A stretch of 7,059 nt of DNA from NCBI GenBank assembly GCA_002308135.1, contig DBVK01000101.1, positions 1 through 7,059 on the forward strand. The letters are read 5' to 3'. The notes below the pieces were generated by a model. It worked only from the letters and a program-made list of their open reading frames with translations. It was not told where the DNA came from and made no database searches. This document shows positions 1 to 6,980 of this stretch, one piece after another. Position numbers and translations under genes: made by a program. Within the stretch, counting starts at the first letter, position 1. Each line of letters begins with the position of its first letter. The stretch comes from Bacteroidales bacterium UBA1266. GTDB lineage: Bacteria > Bacteroidota > Bacteroidia > Bacteroidales > WCHB1-69.

Positions 1-2586
1 GAGCACATGGCCTTTAACGGCTCGAAGCACTTCCCGGGCAAGGGTATGCTCGATTACCTGCAGCGCAACGGTGTGAAGTTCGGCACCAATGTGAATGCCT
101 ATACGTCCATCGACGAGACCGTTTACAATATCTCCGATGTACCTACGGACGAGACGCATCCGGGCATCGTGGACAGCTGTCTGCTTATTCTGCACGACTG
201 GTCCGGCTGCCTGCTGCTCGAGGATAAGGAGATCGACGATGAGCGCGGCGTGATTCACGAGGAATGGCGCGGTTCGCTGGGTGCCAATGACCGTATGCGC
301 AAAGTCGTTTGGCCGATTATGCTGAAGGGTTCCAAGTATGCCGACCGTCTGCCCATAGGCACGGAGGAGGTCATCATGAACTTCAAGCGCGAAGAGATTG
401 TCCGTTTTTACAGGGACTGGTACCGCACTGACCTGCAGGCGGTTATTATCGTGGGTGATTTTGACATGGATCAGATGGAGGCCAAGGTGAAGGAATATTT
501 CGGCGGATACAAAGCTACGGCCAATCCCAAGGAACGCGTGTATTTCCCCATTCCGGAAAACAAGGAGCAGCTGGTGGCCATAGCCACCGACAAGGAAGCT
601 CCCTCCACCACGCTGGAGCTGATGTGGAAACACAAAAAAGCGCCCCAGGGCACCATTGGCGATTATCGTCAGAGCCTGGTGCGCCAGCTGGCCAACGGCA
701 TGATTGTCTCCCGTTTCTCCGAATTGTGCGAGAAAGCGGATGCTCCCATGATTTCCGCCTACGGCGCTTATGGGGGTTTTATCGGCCGGGAGTGCGACGC
801 GTTCACGCTGTATGCCTATCCGAAAGACAATAAAATTGAAGATGCCATCAGGGTGCTGATGACGGAAATGAAGCGCATTGACCAGCACGGATTCCTGCAA
901 ACCGAACTGGACCGCCAGAAGGAGGACCTGCTGGACAGCTACCGCAAATCCGCCAAAGAGGCGGACAAGACGCCTTCCACCCGATTGGCCGATGAATACA
1001 CCCGCAACTTCCTGCAAGGAGAGTGCATTCCGGGTATCCGCCGGGAGAACAGCTATGCCAAAGAGTTCATTCCCGGCATCACGCTGGAGGAGATCAATGC
1101 GGTGGTGGCCGACTGGATTACAGACGAAAACATGATTTTCTATCTGACCGCACCGGAACGCGAAGGTTTGCGCATCCCTACGGAAAAAGAGGCGTTGGCC
1201 ATACTTAACTCCTTGAAGGACATACAGACGGAGGCTTGGGTGGACAATTACAAAGAGGCGCCTTTGTATGACAAAGAGGTGGCGGATGTGACCCCGACAG
1301 TCAGCAAGGTGAACCATGCTTTGGACTATACGGAATACACACTGCCGAACGGTATACGTTTTGTGGTGAAAAAAACCAACTATAAGGCGGATGAAATCCG
1401 CATGAACTCCTTTGCCAGGGGCGGTGCCTCCCTTTATAGCGCCGATGAGTCCTTCCTGCTCACCATGACCGCTTCGTTCATTGACGACGCCGGCATAGGG
1501 GAATTCTCCTCCACACAGCTGCAGAAAAAGCTGAAAGGGAAGAGTCTTGGCATCTCCCCCAGAATCGGGAACAACTACCAGGGGTTCTCCGGATCCTGCT
1601 CGCCCAAAGATTTGGAAACGCTGCTGCAGTTGCTGAACCTCTACTATGAGGCGCCGCGCAAGGACCAGGAGTCTTTCGACAAGAATGTGCAGGCAATGCG
1701 CACCCAGTACAAGGCTTTGGAGAACCATCCGCAGATCGCTTTGCAGAAAACGATGGTGAAAACGGCCTATCCGGATTATACGCGCTTTATCGGCGTGCCG
1801 ACCGATGCCGATTTCGACAGACTGAACCTGGATCGCATGTACACGGTGTTCCGGGAACGTTTCACCGATGCCTCCAATCAGATTTTCTTCTTTGTGGGCA
1901 ATGTGTCGGATGAGGATATAGCAATGATTGCCAAATATTTGAATAATCTTCCCACCGGTGGGGAACAGAAAAACGAGAAAGACCGCGATGTTTCGCCCAA
2001 ACTGGCTCCGGGCATCACGCACGGTGTGGCCCTGAAAGGAACGGAGAACATGTCCATCGTGGTAATGATGGGGGAAACCGAAGGGTTTGACGCGACCCAG
2101 CGGAACCGTCGCATGGTGGATATGCTGGGCGAGTGCCTGCAGATTTCCACAACGGAAACCATCCGTGAGAAGATGGGTGACGCCTACAGCCCATACGGTG
2201 GCGTGAACTACGGCTTGGAACCCGTTCCCTCTGTAAGCTGGATGTTCCAGATACAGTGCGATTCCAAGAAGACGGACAAGGTGGAGAAGGCCGCTTTGAA
2301 GGTGTTGAAAAGGTATACCAAAAAAGGTCCGGATGCGGAAACCTTAGCCAAGGCCAAGGAGCAGATGATCAAGAGCCGTGAGACGCAATTGCAGGAGAAC
2401 GGCACATGGCTGAACATCATCTACGGTTCCTACTATTATAATGAGAATCGTGACGACGTGATTGCGAAGTACAACGAATGGGTGAATTCCATCACAGCGG
2501 ATGAAATAAAGGAATTGGCCAAAAAGTATTTCGATTTCACGCACTATTCAGTGACTACGCTGAAACCGGAATCGCTGGAGAAATAA
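1..2586 (+). CDS. M16 family zinc metallopeptidase, PqqL-like (5' end cut off by window)
   Basis: This is a two-halved M16 (insulinase/pitrilysin superfamily) zinc protease, expected to degrade peptides in the periplasm or at the envelope. The reading frame is open from base 1, whose first codons are Glu-His-Met, the end of the HxxEH zinc motif followed by AFNGSKHFPGKG. The real start therefore lies upstream and the ATG at base 7 is internal. Counting from base 1, 861 residues are present. The third zinc ligand should be Glu88 in ERGVIHEEW (residues 81-89). The partner domain of the first half carries FYRDWYRTDLQAVIIVGDFD (about 136-155). The second half begins near YTLPNGIRFVVKK (about 446) and has no HxxEH, as usual for the non-catalytic half. 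It keeps the M16 R/Y-type motif REKMGDAY (722-729). By comparison with E. coli PqqL (about 930 residues), roughly 80 N-terminal residues, including any signal peptide, are missing. It is followed closely by the AsmA-like gene. The substrate is unknown. Confidence 0.95.
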   Translation, partial: EHMAFNGSKHFPGKGMLDYLQRNGVKFGTNVNAYTSIDETVYNISDVPTDETHPGIVDSCLLILHDWSGCLLLEDKEIDDERGVIHEEWRGSLGANDRMRKVVWPIMLKGSKYADRLPIGTEEVIMNFKREEIVRFYRDWYRTDLQAVIIVGDFDMDQMEAKVKEYFGGYKATANPKERVYFPIPENKEQLVAIATDKEAPSTTLELMWKHKKAPQGTIGDYRQSLVRQLANGMIVSRFSELCEKADAPMISAYGAYGGFIGRECDAFTLYAYPKDNKIEDAIRVLMTEMKRIDQHGFLQTELDRQKEDLLDSYRKSAKEADKTPSTRLADEYTRNFLQGECIPGIRRENSYAKEFIPGITLEEINAVVADWITDENMIFYLTAPEREGLRIPTEKEALAILNSLKDIQTEAWVDNYKEAPLYDKEVADVTPTVSKVNHALDYTEYTLPNGIRFVVKKTNYKADEIRMNSFARGGASLYSADESFLLTMTASFIDDAGIGEFSSTQLQKKLKGKSLGISPRIGNNYQGFSGSCSPKDLETLLQLLNLYYEAPRKDQESFDKNVQAMRTQYKALENHPQIALQKTMVKTAYPDYTRFIGVPTDADFDRLNLDRMYTVFRERFTDASNQIFFFVGNVSDEDIAMIAKYLNNLPTGGEQKNEKDRDVSPKLAPGITHGVALKGTENMSIVVMMGETEGFDATQRNRRMVDMLGECLQISTTETIREKMGDAYSPYGGVNYGLEPVPSVSWMFQIQCDSKKTDKVEKAALKVLKRYTKKGPDAETLAKAKEQMIKSRETQLQENGTWLNIIYGSYYYNENRDDVIAKYNEWVNSITADEIKELAKKYFDFTHYSVTTLKPESLEK

Positions 2587-2589
2587 GCC

Positions 2590-2595
2590 AGGTGA
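2590..2595 (+). promoter_or_regulatory. Shine-Dalgarno sequence deciding the GTG start of the AsmA-like gene
   Basis: AGGTGA lies six bases before the GTG at 2602 and matches the anti-Shine-Dalgarno complement well. Its last three bases (TGA, 2593-2595) are an in-frame stop for the downstream gene, so translation cannot begin further upstream. The next in-frame Met codon (2701) falls inside the membrane segment. The site sits just after the protease stop codon, which fits translation from a shared mRNA. Confidence 0.65.
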
Positions 2596-2601
2596 CGAAC
2601 A

Positions 2602-5259
2602 GTGGCCGCTCCCGAATTTAAACCGATTGTAAACGACGATCCGGTTTCCCGCAACGCCTCTTCCCGCAGCAAACGTTCGTGGGTGAAAACGGTGGCGTGG
2701 ATGCTGGGCGGCCTGCTGTTTCTGCTGCTTACCTGCTCGCTTGTGGTCACGCTTTGTTTCGAGGACAAGGTGCTGGACGTGGTGCTGACGCAGGTGTACA
2801 GGTCGGTGGATACGGAAATCCGTCATGAGAAAGCCTCCCTGAGCCTCTGGCGGAAATTCCCTGATGTGACGGTGGCCGTGCAGGATTTGTCGGTAGCGGC
2901 AAAGGGTACGGATGCCGAATTGGCGAGGATAGGGGATCTGTACTTGCAATTCAATCTGTTGCATATTATTCACGGGGATTATGTCTTGAAAAAAGCCGAT
3001 ATCCGTAATGTTTCGCTGAACCTGCACACTTATGCCGACTCCACACACAGCTGGGATATATTGAAACCCACGGAGGACACTTCTTCCGTGGATTTCTCCT
3101 TCCAATTGTCCGCTGTGCAATGCTCCAAAGTGCTGTTGCGCTATTGGGATGAGCCTGCGGACATGCATGTGCGTGGGAATGTGCGGAAACTGACGGCTAA
3201 AGGGGATTTCTCCCGTTCTGAATTCGCGTTGAAATGCGCCGCTGCCATGCATGTGGACACTCTCCGGATGAATGATTCTTTTTGTTTGGAAAACAAGGAA
3301 ATTCGTATTGACGCCAAAGCGGACGTGCATTTGGACAGCCATCAGTACGTGTTCCGGCAGTGCGGCCTTCGTGTGAACAGGCTTCAGGTTTCGTTGGACG
3401 GCCGCTTGTACAAGTGTACGGAAACGGACTGGGCGTATGTGGTGCAGGCGGAGGGAAAACAGCTTGCGGTGAAGCAGTTGCTTGCTGAATTACCGCTTTC
3501 GTTACAAAAAACAGTGTCCGCATACCGGCCTTCCGGACAGCTTTATGTGCGTGCGGAGGCGCGCGGATGTTTCGGGGAGGAGACGGAACTCCATCTGAAA
3601 GCCGACGCAGCGCTTTCCAAGGCGGAAATATGGATGGAGGAGGCGCATGCGGCATGGAAAGACGTAAGCATGAAAGCGCATTTTGAGGCTTCGCTGCCGG
3701 ATATGCTTCAATCCGCGAAGATTAAGGTTTCCAATGGCAGGGGCACGCTCTTGTCAAGCCGGGTGCAGCTTGCGCTGCAAGCTGAAAACCTGTTGGCCCC
3801 TCATGTAAGGGGGAAGCTGCAAGCCTCGTTGCGACTGGAGGACATGAAGACCTTGTTTCCCGATTTGTCAGAAAGTCGCATCGGCGGGGAAGCTGTGGCG
3901 GATTTGACCGTGGAGCATACGTTCCCGAAATGGTCGGAACTGCGTAAGGAATCCTTGCGTACGGCTTCGTTGAAAGGCTCGCTTCAACTGGAAAACGCTT
4001 TTTTCCAGCAAGAGAAGGACGCCTTGCTGTTCGAAAAGATTTCAGCTGTCCTGGCTTTTTCCGACCAGGAGGTGACGGTATCCCGCTTTTCAGGGGAGAT
4101 ACAACATAACGAATGCACGCTTTCCGGTAGGATTTCCCCCTTGTTGGACTACCTGTGCACGGACGGCGGTGTATTGCGGCTCACAGCCAATCTCAGTTCC
4201 CCCTATGTGGATGTGGACGCTTTTCTGCCCACGCCGGAGGAGGGGGCGGCTTCCAAGACGGAGGAACCTTTCCGTTTTGCTTTGCCTTCGGGTTTGGTGG
4301 CGGATGTGCGGGTCAACGCCAAGCGTCTGAAATACGACCGTTTTGAGGCTTCAACGGTCAGCGGCCGCCTGTTGCTGGAAAACAACCGCCTGGCGGTAAA
4401 CGATTTCTCTACGCATGCCTTGGGCGGTGAAGTGAAATTGCAGGCGGAGCTGCTTCCTTTGAAAAACGGGGACTTCCTGTTGAACGCCAAAGGGCGCACC
4501 AAGGATGTGGATGTGCAGCGTTTGTTTTATGTGATGCACGACTTCGGTATGGAGAACGACAGTAACGGCATGACCTATAAAAACATAAGGGGAAGCGCCA
4601 GCACGGAAATCGTGTTCTCGTCGCGTCTGGATTCAGGTCTGGCTTTCCGTGGGGAGAGTGTGAACTGCGATGCCGATTTGTCGGTGAATAATGGGAAATT
4701 ACTGAATTACAAACCATTGGAAGCTTTGTCGGCTTTTGTGAAAATTGAGGATTTGAAAGAAATCCGATTTGAAACCTTGAAAAACAGCATTGGCATTCAT
4801 CAGGAGGTGATCACCATTCCTGAAATGGAAATCAGGAGTTCCGCCGTCAATCTGTTTTTGTCCGGGAAACAGTCTTTCCAAGGGGATTTGCATTATAATA
4901 TCAAATTGCATTTGAACGAACTGCTTGCCCGCAAGCGCCGGATGAAGGTGAGTGCCGAGGATTTCGGGGAGGTGGAGGATGATGGAGCAAGAGGCATGTA
5001 CCTCTATTTGCTGGTCTCCGGAACGACGGACAACCCTGTCTTCAAATGGAACCGGGTCAAGGCGAAGGAAGGCATGAAAGAGAGCATGCAAATGCAGCGC
5101 AGGGAATGGCAGTCCTTGTTCACTCCAGGGAAGGGGGAGGTTGCCGATTCCTCTTCCCGGCGTGTCCTCACCCCGTCCCAGGAGCGGAAAGAGGAGCGGC
5201 AACGATTGAACGATACACGCCAGAAACCGGCGGAGCTGGAGATAGGGGACGATTGGTAG
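2602..5259 (+). CDS. AsmA-like inner-membrane-anchored envelope protein
   Basis: This 885-residue protein belongs to the AsmA-like group, large proteins anchored by one N-terminal helix with a long beta-rich periplasmic part. AsmA/TamB/YhdP relatives are linked to outer-membrane homeostasis and lipid transport between membranes. The role here is inferred from the family only. Residues 1-29 are polar and basic (RSKRSWVK), and a hydrophobic helix spans about 30-52. Next comes the AsmA N-terminal pattern: SLSLWRKFPDVTVAVQDLSV at about 79-98, and SWDILKP shortly before residue 160. The middle is long and beta-rich. Residues about 696-777 (NNGKLLNYKPLEALSAF to LHLNELLARK) match the conserved C-terminal AsmA region. 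The tail after about residue 810 is polar, charged and low in complexity, which is common in Bacteroidota members. Translation starts at GTG. The gene lies 15 bp after the protease and is probably cotranscribed with it. It ends 27 bp from the convergent kinase gene. The family call is firm and the function is not. Confidence 0.9.
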   Translation: MAAPEFKPIVNDDPVSRNASSRSKRSWVKTVAWMLGGLLFLLLTCSLVVTLCFEDKVLDVVLTQVYRSVDTEIRHEKASLSLWRKFPDVTVAVQDLSVAAKGTDAELARIGDLYLQFNLLHIIHGDYVLKKADIRNVSLNLHTYADSTHSWDILKPTEDTSSVDFSFQLSAVQCSKVLLRYWDEPADMHVRGNVRKLTAKGDFSRSEFALKCAAAMHVDTLRMNDSFCLENKEIRIDAKADVHLDSHQYVFRQCGLRVNRLQVSLDGRLYKCTETDWAYVVQAEGKQLAVKQLLAELPLSLQKTVSAYRPSGQLYVRAEARGCFGEETELHLKADAALSKAEIWMEEAHAAWKDVSMKAHFEASLPDMLQSAKIKVSNGRGTLLSSRVQLALQAENLLAPHVRGKLQASLRLEDMKTLFPDLSESRIGGEAVADLTVEHTFPKWSELRKESLRTASLKGSLQLENAFFQQEKDALLFEKISAVLAFSDQEVTVSRFSGEIQHNECTLSGRISPLLDYLCTDGGVLRLTANLSSPYVDVDAFLPTPEEGAASKTEEPFRFALPSGLVADVRVNAKRLKYDRFEASTVSGRLLLENNRLAVNDFSTHALGGEVKLQAELLPLKNGDFLLNAKGRTKDVDVQRLFYVMHDFGMENDSNGMTYKNIRGSASTEIVFSSRLDSGLAFRGESVNCDADLSVNNGKLLNYKPLEALSAFVKIEDLKEIRFETLKNSIGIHQEVITIPEMEIRSSAVNLFLSGKQSFQGDLHYNIKLHLNELLARKRRMKVSAEDFGEVEDDGARGMYLYLLVSGTTDNPVFKWNRVKAKEGMKESMQMQRREWQSLFTPGKGEVADSSSRRVLTPSQERKEERQRLNDTRQKPAELEIGDDW

Positions 5260-5286
5260 GCCTGTCCGCTAAGGTTTCCCCCACTG

Positions 5287-6810
5287 TTATTTTTTCCGGA
5301 GCCTGGGGGCTTTCTCCGGCAGGGTGATGCGGAAGGTGGTTCCTTTCCCCAGTTCCGTTTGCCGCACTTCAATGCTGCCGTGATGGTAACTTTGGATAAT
5401 GCGTTGGCAGAGGGTCATGCCCACGCCCCAGCCGCGTTTTTTGGTGGTGAATCCGGGTTGGAAAATCTTACGCATGTTTTTTCTGCTGATACCCTTCCCA
5501 TTGTCTTTGAAATCAATATAAATCTGCCGTCTTTCTTTTCCGCATATAATACGGATGTCTCCCTCTCCCTCCATGGCGTCTACGGCGTTTCTTCCCAGAT
5601 TTTCCAGCACCCATTCAAACAGGTTCACATTGATATAGGTGTACAGCGGTTCGGTTTCCGCAAGCACTTCAATGTTAATTTTGCTTGAGATTCGGTGGCG
5701 GAAATAATCCATAAAATTCCGGATGGTTTCCACAATGTCGGTATGCTGCATTTCCGGTTGTGATTCAATATTGGAGAAGCGTCTGCTGATTATGTTCAGC
5801 CGGCCGATATCTTTTTCGATCTCATTTACGATTTCCGGATTGACCTGCTCGTTTTTCAGCAGTTCCGCCCATGCCATGAGTGCGGAGAGGGGGGTTCCCA
5901 ATTGGTGGGCCGTTTCCTTGGTCAGACCCGCCCAAAGGTAATTATGCTCCAGGTGTTGGTTGTACAGCAGCCCAATAATCAGAATGATAAAGAATACAAG
6001 GATGGATGCCCCCAAAATATAGGGGAAAATGCGGGTCATGCGCAGCACAAGAGAGTCCTCATAAAACACCAGCGCCTGATTGGAACCGTATTTGATGCGG
6101 AAGGGGGTGATTTTTCTCTCCATGTCCGCCAGGGTGAGGGCCAGTTTTTCCGGATTCCGGATAAGGCTGGAGTCCACATTGCCGAACGTGAACACTTCGG
6201 ATCGGGTGGTGTCGGTGACAATGACCGGTACCGAAGGAGCGTTTTGGATTACGTCATTGGTGAAGCTTTCAAAGTTTTCGACAAACAGTTTCCGAAGCCG
6301 GACGCTAAGGTTGGATTCTTTGTAATGCAGGTAAATGTATTGTCCCGGAAGATAACTGATGGGGATGGTCTCGTATTGTTCGTCCTTCAATGCCTTTTTC
6401 AGTTTTTCCGGGGTGTTGATGGTTTCCATATAGGCGTCGGAAATATTGCGGGTCGCGTTGATATGCCCTTCCTCGTCGGCCAGAATATAGGGGATGGATT
6501 TGTTGGAGTTGATGAACTGTTCGTAAAAGGTCAGGTCCACATGGCCGGGCAGGTCGATAATGCGGCGGTAGGCCATGGCGAAAAGATGGGCGCGTTCATT
6601 TTCCATGCTGTCCAATTGTTCAAAAACCGCTTGAATGTTTTCCATCAGCTGGGCTCTTTTCTGTACGGTGCCCACCCAGAGGCTGACTTTGTTTTTTTCC
6701 TCTACCTGCAGTTCCGAGACCAGGTGTTTGGAGAAGAGCAGCAGCCCCATAAACAGAAGGGAAAAGGCAAGCAGCAGGATGACGAAGGTGCGTTTGTAAT
6801 TCTTATACAT
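5287..6810 (-). CDS. two-TM sensor histidine kinase (HisKA/HATPase type)
   Basis: This 507-residue membrane sensor kinase should autophosphorylate on His302 and pass phosphate to a response regulator that is not in this window. TM1 is at about 9-26 and TM2 at about 261-283, flanking roughly 235 extracytoplasmic residues that would sense the signal. The H-box is AHQLGTPLSAL (301-311). The ATPase domain has the N-box ENLGRNAVDAM (403-413, Asn408), G1 DNGKGI (436-441), the F-box-like IFQPGFTTK (449-457), G2 RGWGVGM (459-465) and a final GKGTTFRITLP (488-498). All catalytic boxes look intact. The ATG is the only reasonable start, because an in-frame TAA lies 10-12 bases upstream and TM1 begins within 10 residues. 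No clear Shine-Dalgarno precedes it, which is normal in Bacteroidota. Two oddities are Gln303 where an acidic residue usually follows the phospho-acceptor His, and an apparent duplicated module in the sensor region. The signal and target are unknown. Confidence 0.95.
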   Translation of the reverse strand: MYKNYKRTFVILLLAFSLLFMGLLLFSKHLVSELQVEEKNKVSLWVGTVQKRAQLMENIQAVFEQLDSMENERAHLFAMAYRRIIDLPGHVDLTFYEQFINSNKSIPYILADEEGHINATRNISDAYMETINTPEKLKKALKDEQYETIPISYLPGQYIYLHYKESNLSVRLRKLFVENFESFTNDVIQNAPSVPVIVTDTTRSEVFTFGNVDSSLIRNPEKLALTLADMERKITPFRIKYGSNQALVFYEDSLVLRMTRIFPYILGASILVFFIILIIGLLYNQHLEHNYLWAGLTKETAHQLGTPLSALMAWAELLKNEQVNPEIVNEIEKDIGRLNIISRRFSNIESQPEMQHTDIVETIRNFMDYFRHRISSKINIEVLAETEPLYTYINVNLFEWVLENLGRNAVDAMEGEGDIRIICGKERRQIYIDFKDNGKGISRKNMRKIFQPGFTTKKRGWGVGMTLCQRIIQSYHHGSIEVRQTELGKGTTFRITLPEKAPRLRKK

Positions 6811-6861
6811 GGGGATATCTTATGTAACAAAAGAACGGCGTTTGAGGTGGGATATTGTTGG

Positions 6862-6881
6862 TTTATTCGTTTATTCGTTTA
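6862..6881. repeat. 8-bp tandem repeat, 2.5 copies of TTTATTCG
   Basis: The unit TTTATTCG occurs at 6862-6869 and 6870-6877, followed by a partial TTTA at 6878-6881. It lies about 50 bp upstream of the kinase start, in noncoding DNA, so copy-number change by slippage could alter spacing in the kinase 5' region. It is short and may have no function. Confidence 0.7.
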
Positions 6882-6900
6882 GGAGTGCCCAGGGTGTGTA

Positions 6901-6925
6901 GGGACGCAATGTGTTGCGTTTTTTT
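6901..6925 (+). repeat. palindromic hairpin A with T-run (terminator-like on plus strand)
   Basis: ACGCAA (6904-6909) pairs with TTGCGT (6914-6919) around the loop TGTG. G-U pairs could extend the stem outward on RNA. Seven T residues follow the stem on the plus strand (6919-6925), giving the look of a weak intrinsic terminator for plus-strand transcription. The stem is short, and transcription known to arrive from the left would be antisense to the kinase, so a mobile-type palindromic repeat is at least as likely. Confidence 0.5.
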
Positions 6926-6941
6926 GTCAGGGTGTGGATTT

Positions 6942-6960
6942 GTTAAGATGTTAAGATGTT
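6942..6960. repeat. 8-bp tandem repeat, 2.4 copies of GTTAAGAT
   Basis: GTTAAGAT occurs at 6942-6949 and 6950-6957, followed by a partial GTT. A diverged version of the same stretch (GTTAAGGTGTTTAAG) is at 7038-7052 in copy B. It lies within the noncoding tail. Confidence 0.65.
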
Positions 6961-6980
6961 TGTTCGTTGTTGCGTATATC

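Larger units (their letters stand above)
6876..6962 (+). repeat. imperfect direct repeat, copy A
   Basis: This is the first of two related noncoding units in the same orientation, offset by 105 bp. It opens with CGTTTAGGAG, then AGGGTGTGTA (6891-6900), a short palindrome with a T-run (6901-6925), and an A/T-rich stretch containing TTTGTTAAGATG. Against copy B, the first 25 bases agree at 19 positions and the next 25 also at 19, by hand alignment. Copy A carries about 10 extra bases (6928-6937, CAGGGTGTGG) that resemble its own 6890-6898. It lies upstream of the kinase gene. I see no transposase or ORF with it. Confidence 0.75.

Noticed and set aside
7..9. ATG at base 7 as the protease start codon
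   Set aside because: The frame is open from base 1, and the two codons before this ATG are the Glu-His of the HxxEH zinc motif, so the start lies upstream of the window.
2548..3342. 264-codon minus-strand open frame antisense to the AsmA-like gene
   Set aside because: It is codon-aligned with the AsmA-like frame, open for the same reason, and its His/Gln-rich translation looks like a reverse-complement artefact.
4699..5202. 167-codon minus-strand open frame within the AsmA-like gene
   Set aside because: The plus-strand frame carries the conserved AsmA C-terminal pattern across these bases. The antisense translation has no recognisable domain or start signal.
5296..5319. Inverted repeat CCGGAG...CTCCGG as a terminator for the convergent genes
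   Set aside because: The stem is only 6 bp with a 12-base loop and lies inside the kinase coding region. The T-run precedes it on the plus strand and becomes an A-run after it on the minus strand, so it does not fit an intrinsic terminator in either direction.
6828..6835. Possible Bacteroidota -7 promoter element for the kinase (TTCTTTTG on the minus strand)
   Set aside because: It misses the TA of the TAnnTTTG consensus, and I see no TTTG at the expected -33 distance, so the promoter is not supported.
5902..6882. 326-codon plus-strand open frame antisense to the kinase
   Set aside because: It is codon-aligned with the kinase on the other strand, so it stays open simply because the kinase lacks TTA, CTA and TCA codons there. 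The kinase shows all the catalytic boxes, while this translation shows no recognisable family.
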